From positions 124,001 to 188,000 of the forward strand of contig NZ_JAGFBU010000001.1 of the NCBI RefSeq assembly GCF_017948675.1: 64,000 nt of DNA, written 5' to 3'. The first letter of the stretch is position 1. Each line of letters begins with the position of its first letter. Shown here piece after piece: positions 29,399-38,649 of this stretch. Source of the stretch: Flavobacterium flabelliforme (GTDB lineage: Bacteria > Bacteroidota > Bacteroidia > Flavobacteriales > Flavobacteriaceae). Below the pieces are notes generated by a model that was not told the origin of the DNA, ran no database searches, and saw nothing but the letters and a program-made list of their open reading frames with translations. The translations under genes and the position numbers were made by a program.

Positions 29399-31195
29399 TT
29401 AGATTTTAAATCTTTTTCTATCAGTTTCAGTCAAGTAAATTTTTCTCAAACGAATAGATTTCGGAGTAACCTCAACATATTCATCTTTTTGAATGTACTC
29501 TAAAGCTTCTTCTAAAGAGAAAATGATTGGAGGAATAATTCTCGCTTTTTCATCATTTCCAGAAGAACGTACGTTAGATTGTTTTTTCTCTTTAGTTACG
29601 TTTACACACATATCATCTCCACGAGAGTTTTCTCCAATTACCTGACCTTCATAGATCTCAGCATTTGGCTCAACGAAGAATTTACCACGATCCTGTAATT
29701 TATCAATAGAATAAGGAATAGCTTTTCCTTTTTCCATAGAAATTAATGAACCTTTGTTACGTCCAGAAATTTCTCCTTTGTAAGGCTCGTATCCTATGAA
29801 ACGGTGTGCCATAATAGCCTCACCAGCAGTAGCAGTAAGTAATTGATTACGCAATCCGATAATTCCACGAGATGGAATATTGAATTTTACAATCATACGC
29901 TCGCCTTTAGTTTCCATGCTTAACATTTCACCTTTACGCATCGTAACGAATTCAACTGCTCTACCTGAAAGATTTTCTGGTAAATCGATAGTTAATTCCT
30001 CTATTGGCTCACATTTTTTACCATCAATTTCTTTGATGATAACTTGTGGTTGACCGATTTGTAATTCATAACCTTCTCTTCTCATTGTTTCAATAAGAAC
30101 AGATAAGTGAAGTACTCCACGACCAAAAACCATGAACTTATCAGCAGAATCAGTTTCACCCATTTTCATGGCTAAATTTTTCTCTAATTCTTTTGTTAAT
30201 CTTTCACGAATATGACGAGAAGTTACAAATTTACCTTCTTTACCAAAGAAAGGTGAGTCATTAATAGTGAACAACATACTCATTGTTGGTTCGTCAATAG
30301 CAATAGATGCTAATCCTTCAGGGTTTTCATAATCAGCGATTGTATCACCAATTTCAAATCCTTCAACACCAATAATAGCACAAATATCTCCAGCAATTAC
30401 TTCTTGAACTTTTTTACGTCCTAGACCTTCAAAAGTATGTAATTCTTTAATTTTTGATTTTGTTACAGTACCATCTCTTTTCACTAATGAAATTGGCATT
30501 CCTTCTTTCAAAACTCCTCTTTCCAAACGACCAATAGCGATACGACCTGTAAAAGCAGAGAAATCTAGAGAGGTAATTAACATTTGTGGAGTTCCTTCTG
30601 ATACTTTTGGAGCAGGAACATTTGCAATAACCATATCCAATAATGGCTCAATGTTTTCAGTTTGAACTTTCCAGTCATCAGACATCCAGTTATTTTTAGC
30701 TGAACCGTAAACTGTTGGGAAATCCAATTGTTCTTCAGTAGCACCTAATTCAAACATTAAGTCAAAAACTTTCTCATGAACTTCTTCAGGAGTACAGTTT
30801 TCTTTATCTACTTTATTAATAACTACGCAAGGTTTTAAACCAAGGTCTAAAGCTTTTTGCAATACAAAACGCGTTTGTGGCATTGGCCCCTCAAATGCAT
30901 CCACCAAAAGACAAACTCCATCAGCCATATTTAATACACGCTCTACCTCACCACCAAAATCGGCGTGACCAGGAGTATCAATAATGTTGATTTTTGTTCC
31001 TTTATACTGAACAGAAACATTCTTTGAAGTAATTGTAATACCTCTTTCGCGCTCTAAATCGTTGTTGTCAAGGATTAAGTCTCCTGTGTTTTCATTGTCA
31101 CGAAACAATTGACAGTGATACATAATTTTATCAACCACTGTAGTTTTACCGTGATCGACGTGGGCAATAATTGCAATATTTCTTATAGATTCCAT
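29399..31195 (-). CDS. typA: Ribosome-associated GTPase TypA/BipA
   Basis: A 598-residue translational GTPase of the usual family length. G1 is AHVDHGKTT (10-18), the switch region is [12 protein letters not shown]3 is [17 protein letters not shown]4 is NKVD and G5 is YGSAKNNW. A beta-barrel domain II, EF-G-like domains III and V, and the BipA-specific C-terminal domain follow ([25 protein letters not shown]-like, [12 protein letters not shown]). It binds 70S ribosomes and helps ribosome assembly and stress adaptation. It stands alone, with a TACATTTG box upstream and a bidirectional terminator downstream. Confidence 0.97.
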   Translation of the reverse strand: MESIRNIAIIAHVDHGKTTVVDKIMYHCQLFRDNENTGDLILDNNDLERERGITITSKNVSVQYKGTKINIIDTPGHADFGGEVERVLNMADGVCLLVDAFEGPMPQTRFVLQKALDLGLKPCVVINKVDKENCTPEEVHEKVFDLMFELGATEEQLDFPTVYGSAKNNWMSDDWKVQTENIEPLLDMVIANVPAPKVSEGTPQMLITSLDFSAFTGRIAIGRLERGVLKEGMPISLVKRDGTVTKSKIKELHTFEGLGRKKVQEVIAGDICAIIGVEGFEIGDTIADYENPEGLASIAIDEPTMSMLFTINDSPFFGKEGKFVTSRHIRERLTKELEKNLAMKMGETDSADKFMVFGRGVLHLSVLIETMRREGYELQIGQPQVIIKEIDGKKCEPIEELTIDLPENLSGRAVEFVTMRKGEMLSMETKGERMIVKFNIPSRGIIGLRNQLLTATAGEAIMAHRFIGYEPYKGEISGRNKGSLISMEKGKAIPYSIDKLQDRGKFFVEPNAEIYEGQVIGENSRGDDMCVNVTKEKKQSNVRSSGNDEKARIIPPIIFSLEEALEYIQKDEYVEVTPKSIRLRKIYLTETDRKRFKI

Positions 31196-31214
31196 CTGTG
31201 TTTTTTAATGGGCG

Positions 31215-31222
31215 CAAATGTA
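31215..31222 (-). promoter_or_regulatory. -7 element of typA
   Basis: The reverse strand reads TACATTTG, an exact TAnnTTTG match 19 bases before the typA ATG, giving a leader of about 14 bases. No -33 TTG at the usual spacing. Confidence 0.5.
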
Positions 31223-31354
31223 CAATTTTTTTTTAAATAAATAACATTTCCGTAATAGTTTCCATACGCTTAACCTATTACACCTAAAAAAGCACCCTAA
31301 AAAACTTAAAAAAATAAGTTCTAAATGATGTTTAAAAAGTTGATAATATTTATT

Positions 31355-31362
31355 TATATTTG
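31355..31362 (+). promoter_or_regulatory. -7 element of the second PAS kinase, near-leaderless
   Basis: TATATTTG ends only 4 bases before the ATG at 31367, so the transcript would start at or next to the start codon. The same box serves 20283, 22686 and the LacI gene. Confidence 0.45.
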
Positions 31363-31366
31363 AGTA

Positions 31367-33082
31367 ATGAAAAGCAAAACCAACCAAGTAATCCTAGTTT
31401 ACATCGTAATTTCGATGTTTGCTGTTATTATGAGTCATAAACTACTGCAGCACTTCCTATCTGATGATAAAAGCAACAATTATAATTTTATCAAAGAAAT
31501 TCTTTTTATACTATTTACGGGAGGAATTTTCAAACTTATCCTCGCCAAAAATGATCAAAGAAACATTGCTGTTTTTAAAAAGCTAAAAAAAACCAATGAA
31601 AAAATAAAGGAGAGTAACGAAAAATACAATATCGTTGCAAAAGCAACTAGTGATACAATTTGGGATTGGAAAATACAGGACAATAGCTTTTCATGGAATA
31701 AAGGCATAGAAAGCATGTTTGGTTACACTCAAGAAGAAGTAATTAACAGTTCTGATTGGTGGTTTGACAAGATTCACCCAGAAGACAGTATAAAAATGTC
31801 TGTTAAACTTTATTCATTTTTAGAACAAAAAACTAAAAATTGGCAGGATCAATATCGTTTTAGATGTGCGGACAACTCTTATAAATATGTTTTAGATAGA
31901 GGTTTTTTATTAAAAGACAATCAAGGTAAAGCTACAAGAATGATTGGAGCAATACAAGACATTACTAAACAAAAGGAAGAAGAGCAAAGATTAAGACTAC
32001 TAGAAACCGTCATCACACAATCTAAAGATTCTATTGTTATCATAGAACCAAATCCTAATGAGATTGGAGTTTCAAAAATAATATATACCAATCCCGCTTT
32101 CTCTATCATGTCTGGTTATAAAAAAGAAGAGGTATTAGGAAAAACTACAGCTATTTTTAAAGAAATGTATTCTGATCAAAACGAATACGACAAATTGATT
32201 GATGCGCTTAAAGAAAAACAGGAATGCATAATAGAGACAATAACCTATAAGAAAAACAAAGAGAAATACTGGATTAGATTTACTATGATTCCTATTTATA
32301 ATTCAGAAAAGATTCTCACTCATTGGATATCGATACAAAGAGATGTATCCGAAGAAAAAAACAACGAAAAAGAAAAAGAACAATTAATTAGAGAATTAAC
32401 ACAGAACAATAAAGATTTAAAGCAGTTTTCATACATCACCTCCCACAATTTAAGAGCTCCTTTATCAAACCTAATTGGTCTTTTAAACTTGATCGAAGAT
32501 ATTCCGATTGAAAATCAAGAGTTAAATGAAATCTTAATGGGTTTTAATAAATCTACTCACCTATTAAACGATACTATAAACGATTTAGTAAAAGTTATCA
32601 TTATTAAAGACAAACCGTCTATTCAAAAAGAAGAAGTACTGCTTAAAGAAGTGTTTGAAAACGTGTTCAGCCAGTTGAATTTCCAAATAGAATTACATAA
32701 GCCGACTATAAAATTGGATTTTGAAAAAGCAAACACAATTCACGCCAATAAAGCCTATATTGAAAGTATTTTATTAAACTTGATGACCAATTCGATTAAA
32801 TACAAATCTGAAAATAGAAAATTAAAAATAGCCATTACCTCAAATCAAATCGACAATACAGTTATTTTAACATTCAAAGACAACGGCATAGGAATAGATT
32901 TAGTGCGCAATAGAGCTAAAGTATTTGGCTTATATCAGCGCTTTCACAATTATCCTGACAGCAAAGGACTTGGATTATACCTTGCAAAATCACAAGTAGA
33001 AACTATGGGAGGAACAATAGATATCGAAAGCGAAGTTAATATAGGAACTACATTCACATTAACATTTAAAAACAAAGAATAA
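31367..33082 (+). CDS. Membrane-anchored PAS-domain histidine kinase
   Basis: A 571-residue protein. Membrane spans near residues 8-25 and 44-60, a short coiled linker, then two PAS/PAC modules: about 85-205 (WDWKIQDNSFSWNKGIESMFGYTQEEV, IGAIQDITKQKEE) and about 210-330 (SIVIIEPN, NPAFSIMSGYKKEEVLGKT, WISIQRDVSEEK). The phospho-acceptor His is in FSYITSHNLRAPLSNLIGLL, the N-box is LLNLMTNSIKYKS, and the G-boxes are KDNGIGIDL and KGLGLYLAKSQ. The stop and the next start overlap by one base (TAATG), so it is coupled to the receiver that follows. It is a membrane-bound paralogue of the kinase at 20283. Confidence 0.9.
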   Translation: MKSKTNQVILVYIVISMFAVIMSHKLLQHFLSDDKSNNYNFIKEILFILFTGGIFKLILAKNDQRNIAVFKKLKKTNEKIKESNEKYNIVAKATSDTIWDWKIQDNSFSWNKGIESMFGYTQEEVINSSDWWFDKIHPEDSIKMSVKLYSFLEQKTKNWQDQYRFRCADNSYKYVLDRGFLLKDNQGKATRMIGAIQDITKQKEEEQRLRLLETVITQSKDSIVIIEPNPNEIGVSKIIYTNPAFSIMSGYKKEEVLGKTTAIFKEMYSDQNEYDKLIDALKEKQECIIETITYKKNKEKYWIRFTMIPIYNSEKILTHWISIQRDVSEEKNNEKEKEQLIRELTQNNKDLKQFSYITSHNLRAPLSNLIGLLNLIEDIPIENQELNEILMGFNKSTHLLNDTINDLVKVIIIKDKPSIQKEEVLLKEVFENVFSQLNFQIELHKPTIKLDFEKANTIHANKAYIESILLNLMTNSIKYKSENRKLKIAITSNQIDNTVILTFKDNGIGIDLVRNRAKVFGLYQRFHNYPDSKGLGLYLAKSQVETMGGTIDIESEVNIGTTFTLTFKNKE

Positions 33083-33495
33083 TGCTAGATCAAATCCTAT
33101 GCATTGATGACGATCCAATAACACTGATGCTTTGCAAAAAAGTAATCAGTAAAGCTTTGTTTTCTAAAGACACCATCGCTTTGAAAAACGGAGAAGAGGC
33201 AATAAACTACTTTAGAGATCTTAGAGATAACAAAGAGAAAAATGCATCAATTTTAAAACCGCAACTTATTTTTTTAGATTTAAACATGCCCGTTATGGGT
33301 GGTTGGGAATTTCTAGACTATTTTACAAAGGAAGAATTTGCAGAATTTAATACCATAAAAGTTATCATTCTCTCCTCTACAATTGATCCAGATGATTTAG
33401 AAAAGTCTAAAACCTATCCAATGGTTATTGATTTTTTACCAAAACCAATTAGTAAATTAATGCTAGAATACTTAAACAATAAATTAGAAAAGTAA
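33082..33495 (+). CDS. Single-domain response regulator (CheY/Rcp1-like)
   Basis: A 137-residue receiver: CIDDDPITL, phospho-acceptor Asp66 in LIFLDLNMPVMGGWEFLDYF, Ser in ILSSTIDPDDLEKS and switch Lys in FLPKPISKLML. No output domain. It overlaps the kinase by one base and is closed by a terminator. Sequence and layout match the receiver at 22102, so the two pairs are duplicates of one module. Confidence 0.9.
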   Translation: MLDQILCIDDDPITLMLCKKVISKALFSKDTIALKNGEEAINYFRDLRDNKEKNASILKPQLIFLDLNMPVMGGWEFLDYFTKEEFAEFNTIKVIILSSTIDPDDLEKSKTYPMVIDFLPKPISKLMLEYLNNKLEK

Positions 33496-33503
33496 GATAT
33501 ATA

Positions 33504-33537
33504 AAAAAAGCTCTCATAAAATGAGAGCTTTTTTTAT
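33504..33537. terminator. Bidirectional terminator between the receiver gene and rpsT
   Basis: A perfect stem (AAAAAAGCTCTCAT at 33505-33518 with ATGAGAGCTTTTTT ending near 33535) has a short AAA loop and flanking A/T runs. It serves both converging genes. Confidence 0.85.
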
Positions 33538-33556
33538 ATACACAAAATTGTATTAA

Positions 33557-33808
33557 TTACAATTTAGAAACAAGTTTCGTTAATTTAGATTTTAAATTAG
33601 AAGCTTTGTTATCATGAATAATATTCTTTTTAGCTAATTTATCAATCATAGAAATTACATTAGATAATTTAGATGTAGCATCTGTTTTATCTGTAGCTAT
33701 TCTTAGTGCTTTGATAGCATTACGAGTAGTTTTATGTTGGTATCTATTTAATACTCTTCTCTTTTCGTTAGTTCTGATTCTCTTTAGAGCTGATTTATGA
33801 TTTGCCAT
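33557..33808 (-). CDS. rpsT: 30S ribosomal protein S20
   Basis: An 83-residue basic protein starting MANHKSALKRIRTNEKRRVLN, which is the classic S20 opening. The rest (KTTRNAIKALRIATDK, LSNVISMIDKLAKKNIIHDNKASNLKSKL) fits the long helices that bind 16S rRNA. The ATG at 33808 is chosen by homology. The open frame runs up to 33874 and into the tRNA-Glu gene, so the longer version is not real. It is read in the same direction as three tRNA-Glu genes and proS, making a translation-gene cluster. Confidence 0.97.
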   Translation of the reverse strand: MANHKSALKRIRTNEKRRVLNRYQHKTTRNAIKALRIATDKTDATSKLSNVISMIDKLAKKNIIHDNKASNLKSKLTKLVSKL

Positions 33809-33841
33809 TTTATTACTTTTTTTTCTTTTACTAATTTTTTG

Positions 33842-33913
33842 TAGTCCGTAAGGGAATCGAACCCCTGTTACCAAGACGAAATCTTGGCGTCCTAACCCCT
33901 AGACGAACGGACC
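33842..33913 (-). tRNA. tRNA-Glu (TTC), divergent copy
   Basis: A 72-nt cloverleaf on the reverse strand. The acceptor stem is GGTCCGT/ACGGACT, the anticodon stem CCAAG/CTTGG holds the loop ATTTCGT (anticodon TTC), and the T arm contains GTTCGATTC. It differs from the two copies upstream in the anticodon and T stems and has A32 and G37 in the anticodon loop. No CCA is encoded. Confidence 0.85.
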
Positions 33914-33949
33914 ATTATCCCCTAAGTTTTTTCAATATGAATTGAATTG

Positions 33950-34021
33950 TAGCCCGTAGCGGAATCGAACCGCTCTTACATGGATGAAAACCATGCGTCC
34001 TAACCGATAGACGAACGGGCC
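33950..34021 (-). tRNA. tRNA-Glu (TTC)
   Basis: A 72-nt cloverleaf: acceptor GGCCCGT/ACGGGCT, anticodon stem CATGG/CCATG with loop TTTTCAT (anticodon TTC), T arm GCGGTTCGATTCCGC. It is identical in sequence to the copy at 34068-34139. Confidence 0.93.
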
Positions 34022-34067
34022 ATTTTCCCTCTAAGTTCAGGAGAACTTAATTCTGCAATAAAAATAG

Positions 34068-34139
34068 TAGCCCGTAGCGGAATCGAACCGCTCTTACATG
34101 GATGAAAACCATGCGTCCTAACCGATAGACGAACGGGCC
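34068..34139 (-). tRNA. tRNA-Glu (TTC), second identical copy
   Basis: The same 72-nt sequence as 33950-34021, separated from it by 46 bp. The pair probably comes from a tandem duplication and is co-transcribed towards rpsT. Confidence 0.93.
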
Positions 34140-34217
34140 CTGCTTCTCTAATGCGGATGCAAAAATACAACTATTTTTGAAACGTACAATAGCTTACGCA
34201 TATTTTTTTATTTATTT

Positions 34218-35696
34218 TCAATATGCCTTAGCAAACAGCACTCTCCCAACGGAACTTTCCCCAGTAAACACACAGTTTCCCGCTTCAAGAACTCTATCTA
34301 AAGAGATACATCTAATGGTTGCTTTAGTCAAGTCTTTAATCTTTTCTTCAGTAGCCGCAGTTCCGTCCCAATGTGCTGATACAAAACCTCCTTTAGTATT
34401 TAATACTTCTGTAAATTCTTCAAAACTATTCACCTCGGTGATATGCGAATTTTTATAATCTAACGCTTTATCAAATAAATCTTTTTGAATTTGAATCAAT
34501 AAATCACTAATATAAACTTCGATTCCATTTTTAGAAACCACTTCTTTAGTTAAGGTATCTCTTCGAGCAACTTCAAAAGTTCCGTTTTCTAAATCTTTTG
34601 GACCTACAGCCACTCTAATTGGCACCCCTTTTAATTCCCATTCCGCAAATTTAAAACCTGGCTTTTGAGTCGTTCTATTATCAAATTTAACAGTGACATT
34701 CAATTTTCGCAAGGCCGCTGTCAAAACAGCCACTTCGGCTGCTATTAAATCCAATTGCTCCTCTGTTTTATATATAGGAACAACTACAACTTGTATCGGT
34801 GCCAAATTAGGAGGTAAAACCAATCCTTGATCATCAGAATGAGTCATTACTAACGCACCCATCAAACGAGTTGAAACTCCCCATGATGTTCCCCAAACAT
34901 ATTCTTGCTTTCCTTCTGTATTAGCAAACTTCACATCAAATGCCTTAGCAAAATTTTGACCTAAAAAATGCGAAGTACCGGCCTGTAATGCTTTTCCATC
35001 TTGCATTAAAGCCTCGATACAATACGTTTCCTCAGCACCAGCAAAACGCTCCGTTTCTGTTTTTATTCCTTTTACAACTGGAATTGCCATGAAATCCTGA
35101 GCAAAATCAGCATAAACATTCATCATTTTTTCAGATTCCTCTACAGCTTCTTCTCTTGTTGCATGAGCAGTATGCCCTTCTTGCCATAGAAATTCTGCAG
35201 TACGCAAGAACAATCTAGTTCGCATTTCCCATCGCACTACATTGGCCCACTGATTAATTAATAAAGGTAAATCTCTATAAGACTGAACCCATCCTTTATA
35301 GGTAGACCAAATTATAGCTTCACTAGTAGGACGAACTATTAATTCTTCTTCTAGTTTTGCATTTGGATCAACCATCAATTTTCCAGGTTTATCTGGATCA
35401 TTTTTCAATCTATAATGTGTTACAATAGCGCATTCTTTAGCAAATCCTTCTGCATTCTTTTCCTCTGCTTCAAACATGCTTTTTGGAACAAATAAAGGAA
35501 AATAAGCATTTTCATGCCCAGTTTCTTTAAACTTTCGATCCAATTCGGCTTGCATTTTCTCCCATATCGCATATCCGTAAGGCTTGATCACCATACAGCC
35601 TCTAACTCCTGAATTTTCGGCTAAATCGGCCTTGACAACCAATTCGTTATACCATTTTGAATAATCTTCTGATCTCTTAGTTAAGCTCTTACTCAT
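34218..35696 (-). CDS. proS: Prolyl-tRNA synthetase, short eukaryote/archaeal type
   Basis: A 492-residue class II synthetase that charges tRNA-Pro. It is of the short (ProS type 3) form, lacking the bacterial editing insertion. Class II motifs are visible: motif 1 in [18 protein letters not shown], motif 2 in [26 protein letters not shown], and motif 3 in [24 protein letters not shown], then an anticodon-binding domain ([11 protein letters not shown]) and a C-terminal zinc-ribbon-like tail with few cysteines. It lies upstream of the tRNA-Glu genes on the same strand. Confidence 0.97.
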   Translation of the reverse strand: MSKSLTKRSEDYSKWYNELVVKADLAENSGVRGCMVIKPYGYAIWEKMQAELDRKFKETGHENAYFPLFVPKSMFEAEEKNAEGFAKECAIVTHYRLKNDPDKPGKLMVDPNAKLEEELIVRPTSEAIIWSTYKGWVQSYRDLPLLINQWANVVRWEMRTRLFLRTAEFLWQEGHTAHATREEAVEESEKMMNVYADFAQDFMAIPVVKGIKTETERFAGAEETYCIEALMQDGKALQAGTSHFLGQNFAKAFDVKFANTEGKQEYVWGTSWGVSTRLMGALVMTHSDDQGLVLPPNLAPIQVVVVPIYKTEEQLDLIAAEVAVLTAALRKLNVTVKFDNRTTQKPGFKFAEWELKGVPIRVAVGPKDLENGTFEVARRDTLTKEVVSKNGIEVYISDLLIQIQKDLFDKALDYKNSHITEVNSFEEFTEVLNTKGGFVSAHWDGTAATEEKIKDLTKATIRCISLDRVLEAGNCVFTGESSVGRVLFAKAY

Positions 35697-35759
35697 ATTG
35701 AATAGTTTGGCATAAATTTTGCATTAATAATTTTACGTAAATAGTTTAGCAAAACTAAC

Positions 35760-35767
35760 TATTTTTG
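35760..35767 (+). promoter_or_regulatory. -7 element of the YGN-repeat lipoprotein gene
   Basis: TATTTTTG matches TAnnTTTG 30 bases before the ATG at 35798. No -33 TTG at normal spacing. Confidence 0.4.
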
Positions 35768-35797
35768 TAACGTCCAACAATAAAAAACTCCATAGAT

Positions 35798-36847
35798 ATG
35801 AAAACTAATACTCTTTCACCCAGAAATACATCAATATATTACTTTGTTGTTTTTTTTAGTGTCTTATTGACTTCATGCGGCTCCTACCAAAATAGTTCTT
35901 ATTACGACTCTGATGGAATTTACGGAAGCAGCTCTAATAGAACAATTGAAACGAGAAGCCAAAACAACTCGTACGATAGAAACCAATATAAGGATTATTT
36001 TGCCACTTTACAGAAAGACAATACATCAGATGAAATTTTTACCAATGTTGATGACTATAGCAGTTATGATTTGAATTCTGAATCGGTTCAAAATAATGAC
36101 ACAAATTATCCAGGTTGGGGAAGTAATCCGCAAAATATAAGTATTAATTTCAATGACAATAATTGGTACGGGAATTACTGGTACGGAAACAATTGGTATG
36201 GTAATAATTGGTATAGAAATTACTGGGGATGGAATGGTGGATATGGATGGGGTTTAAATGTAGGTTTAGGATGGAATAATTATTACGGAAATGGTTTTTA
36301 CGGAAATAGCTATTATGGAAATGGTTACTACGGGAACGCTTACTACGGAAATGGATATTACGGAAATAGTTACTATGGAAATAATTGGACAAATTCAAAT
36401 TACTACAACAGTAGAACGCGTTCTTACAATTCTAGCAGAAGAGGTTCTACCTATGATAATGCAGGTATTAATGGTCGAAATTCTGGTACCTATTCAAGAA
36501 CACAAAATAACAACAACAATAGAAGGACTATAAACTCAGAAAACAGACAATCGACTGATTTTAATAGAAATTCATCTAGTAGAACTAGTCCTACTTTTTC
36601 AAGAAATCCACAACAAACTCCAAATTACCCTCAAAACAATACACAGAGCGCTCCTAGAAGAGGTAATACAAATAATGGTCGTATTGAAAGCACTACACCA
36701 ACCAGAACCTATTCACCAGAACCTAGATATGACAATTCTTCAAGATCTTACAATAACACAAGATCTTCAGGTAGTGAAACTAGATCTTCAGGAGGCGAAA
36801 CTAGATCTTCGGGCAGTAGAGGTGGCAGAAGTGGCGGTAGAGGATAA
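35798..36847 (+). CDS. YGN-repeat, low-complexity surface lipoprotein
   Basis: A 349-residue protein with a lipoprotein signal ending LLTSCGS (Cys27). A tyrosine/asparagine/serine-rich region follows, then a repeat block (about residues 120-200) of WYGNN and YYGNG/S/A units, then a basic Ser/Arg/Asn-rich part and a C-terminal tail of ETRSSG and GGRSGGRG repeats. No catalytic motif. The composition suggests an exposed, disordered or amyloid-like surface protein. The FadL-type porin follows 36 bp later. Copy-number change in the repeats would alter length in-frame, because the units are 9 or 12 bp. Confidence 0.75.
   Translation: MKTNTLSPRNTSIYYFVVFFSVLLTSCGSYQNSSYYDSDGIYGSSSNRTIETRSQNNSYDRNQYKDYFATLQKDNTSDEIFTNVDDYSSYDLNSESVQNNDTNYPGWGSNPQNISINFNDNNWYGNYWYGNNWYGNNWYRNYWGWNGGYGWGLNVGLGWNNYYGNGFYGNSYYGNGYYGNAYYGNGYYGNSYYGNNWTNSNYYNSRTRSYNSSRRGSTYDNAGINGRNSGTYSRTQNNNNNRRTINSENRQSTDFNRNSSSRTSPTFSRNPQQTPNYPQNNTQSAPRRGNTNNGRIESTTPTRTYSPEPRYDNSSRSYNNTRSSGSETRSSGGETRSSGSRGGRSGGRG
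36155..36395 (+). repeat. Tandem 12-bp-type repeats encoding YGN units
   Basis: Repeated units of the form TAYGGAAATRGYTAY, and earlier AATTGGTAYGG, occur about a dozen times and encode (W/Y)YGN(N/G/S/A). They are imperfect, with synonymous and one-residue changes, so the array looks old or selected at protein level. Confidence 0.75.
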
Positions 36848-36883
36848 TTCAATTTACACTATTAAATTTTAATTTTAAATCAG

Positions 36884-38434
36884 ATGAAAAAATATATATT
36901 TTTACTAGCATTAGGCTTTTCTGTTAGTGTGGCACAGTCTCAAGAGTTATCGGACGCGCTACTTTATTCTCAAGAAAATTTAAACGGAACGGCGAGATTT
37001 AGAGCAATGGGAGGTGCGTTTGGAGCATTGGGAGGTGATTTTTCTGCTATTACTGTAAACCCTGCAGGTTCAGCTATTTTTTCAAATAATCAAGTAGGAC
37101 TTACTATAACCAACTTTAACACCAAGAATAATTCAAATTACTTTGAAAACAAGACTTCTGATAAAGAAAACACTTTTGATCTAAATCAGGCCGGAGCAGT
37201 TTTTGTATTTAACAATAGAAAAGAAAGTAACTGGAAAAAAATCTCTCTAGCAGTAAATTACGAAAACACTAATAATTTTGATAATAAACTATTTTCAGCT
37301 GGTATAAATCCAACGAATTCTATAGATAAATATTTTTTAAGTTATGCTAATACGGGTAATAACGGAGCTCCAATACCACAGGAATTTGTAACTAGAAAAA
37401 ATGGAGAATCAATATCTGATCTTTACTCCTACTTAGGAAATAATTTACCCTACGGTTTTGCAGCACAACAAGCGATGATTGCATTTTATAATCAGGGTTT
37501 TATAATTGATGTCGTTGATTTTAATAATCCGAATAGCACTTACTCATCATTGGTACCCACTAGAGGTAATTATTATCAAGACAATTATACAACGAGTACG
37601 GGTTATAACGGAAAATTATCTTTTAATGCAGCTACCTCTTATAAAGATAAACTATTTTTAGGTTTAAATTTAAATTCTCATTTTACAGATTTAAAGAAAT
37701 CAACAAGTTTTTACGAAGACAACAATGCACCATTAATAAGTGACTATACTATTACTTCGATACAGTTTGACAATAACTTACATACGTATGGAAATGGATT
37801 TTCGTTCCAAATGGGAGCTATCGCCAAATTAACTAACGAGGTACGTGTGGGATTAGCTTATGAATCTCCGACATGGTATACTTTAAATGATGAATTATCT
37901 CAAAAACTTATTACAGTTAGTAGTGCTACAACAGGAAATGACTTAAAAGAAACCGTTGATCCAAGAGTAGTTAATATATACGAATCATATAAATTACAGT
38001 CTCCTAGCAAATTAACTGGAAGTTTCGCCTATGTTTTTGGTAAATCTGGATTAATAAGTGTTGATTATGCTATGAAAGATTACAGTAATATTAAATTAAA
38101 AACTGGCTTTGATGGCTTAAATAAAGAAATAAATAATGTACTTACCAATACAGGTGAATTAAGAATAGGAGCTGAATATCGAATTGATGCTTTAAGCTTA
38201 AGAGCAGGTTATCGTTACGAACAAAGTCCTTTTAAAAACGGTAATACTATAGGGGATCTAACAGGTTACTCTACAGGTTTAGGATATAACTTTGGATCTA
38301 CTAAGTTAGATTTAGCCTATTCTTACGCAAAAAGAAACTCACAACAAGGTTTCTTTGCACAAGGATTTACAGATGGTCCAAAAATAGATGCCATTAATAA
38401 TAATATTTCTGTATCACTTATATTTGAACTATAA
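36884..38434 (+). CDS. Outer-membrane transport protein, OmpP1/FadL/TodX type
   Basis: A 516-residue protein: signal peptide (MKKYIFLLALGFSVSVAQS), then a FadL-like N-terminal hatch (ALLYSQENLNGTARFRAMGGAFGALGGDFSAITVNPAGSAIF), then a barrel of alternating strands that ends with the aromatic-terminated ISVSLIFEL. The RAMGGAFGALGGD...NPAG stretch is the family hallmark. It should let hydrophobic compounds cross the outer membrane. Homologues are often labelled hemin receptors without proof. It is downstream of the YGN lipoprotein and followed by a terminator. Confidence 0.85.
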   Translation: MKKYIFLLALGFSVSVAQSQELSDALLYSQENLNGTARFRAMGGAFGALGGDFSAITVNPAGSAIFSNNQVGLTITNFNTKNNSNYFENKTSDKENTFDLNQAGAVFVFNNRKESNWKKISLAVNYENTNNFDNKLFSAGINPTNSIDKYFLSYANTGNNGAPIPQEFVTRKNGESISDLYSYLGNNLPYGFAAQQAMIAFYNQGFIIDVVDFNNPNSTYSSLVPTRGNYYQDNYTTSTGYNGKLSFNAATSYKDKLFLGLNLNSHFTDLKKSTSFYEDNNAPLISDYTITSIQFDNNLHTYGNGFSFQMGAIAKLTNEVRVGLAYESPTWYTLNDELSQKLITVSSATTGNDLKETVDPRVVNIYESYKLQSPSKLTGSFAYVFGKSGLISVDYAMKDYSNIKLKTGFDGLNKEINNVLTNTGELRIGAEYRIDALSLRAGYRYEQSPFKNGNTIGDLTGYSTGLGYNFGSTKLDLAYSYAKRNSQQGFFAQGFTDGPKIDAINNNISVSLIFEL

Positions 38435-38456
38435 TTATTCTAAAAATAAAATTTAA

Positions 38457-38490
38457 AATCCGCTTCATGTTTTTGAAACGGATTTTTTTT
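38457..38490 (+). terminator. Terminator after the FadL-type gene
   Basis: An 11-position stem (38457-38467 with 38474-38484, one C-A mismatch) with a short loop and a T tract to 38490. Confidence 0.75.
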
Positions 38491-38609
38491 TAGGTTTAGA
38501 GCTACAAAAACTAATTCTATTTATACCAAATCATATTTAGGTTAGGAGTGTATTAACTCTAAAAAAAAGGAAAAGAAAAGTAAACAAGTTCAGTTTGAAT
38601 AAAAAGTTG

Positions 38610-38617
38610 TAATTTTG
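38610..38617 (+). promoter_or_regulatory. -7 element of rimO
   Basis: TAATTTTG matches TAnnTTTG 32 bases before the ATG at 38650. The nearest upstream TTG is 12 bp away, too close for a standard -33. Confidence 0.4.
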
Positions 38618-38649
38618 CAAAATTCCCAAATTATCGGGATTCTAATGAT

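Noticed and set aside
33809..33874. N-terminal extension of ribosomal protein S20
   Set aside because: The extension reads into the tRNA-Glu gene, and S20 proteins start at MANHKSA.
36155..36395. CRISPR-like array
   Set aside because: The repeats are contiguous 9-12 bp coding units in one open frame with no spacers; they encode YGN residues.
36150..36533. Open frames in other frames and on the reverse strand across the YGN repeats
   Set aside because: They are shadows created by the repeated codons; only the lipoprotein frame has a signal peptide and a start context.
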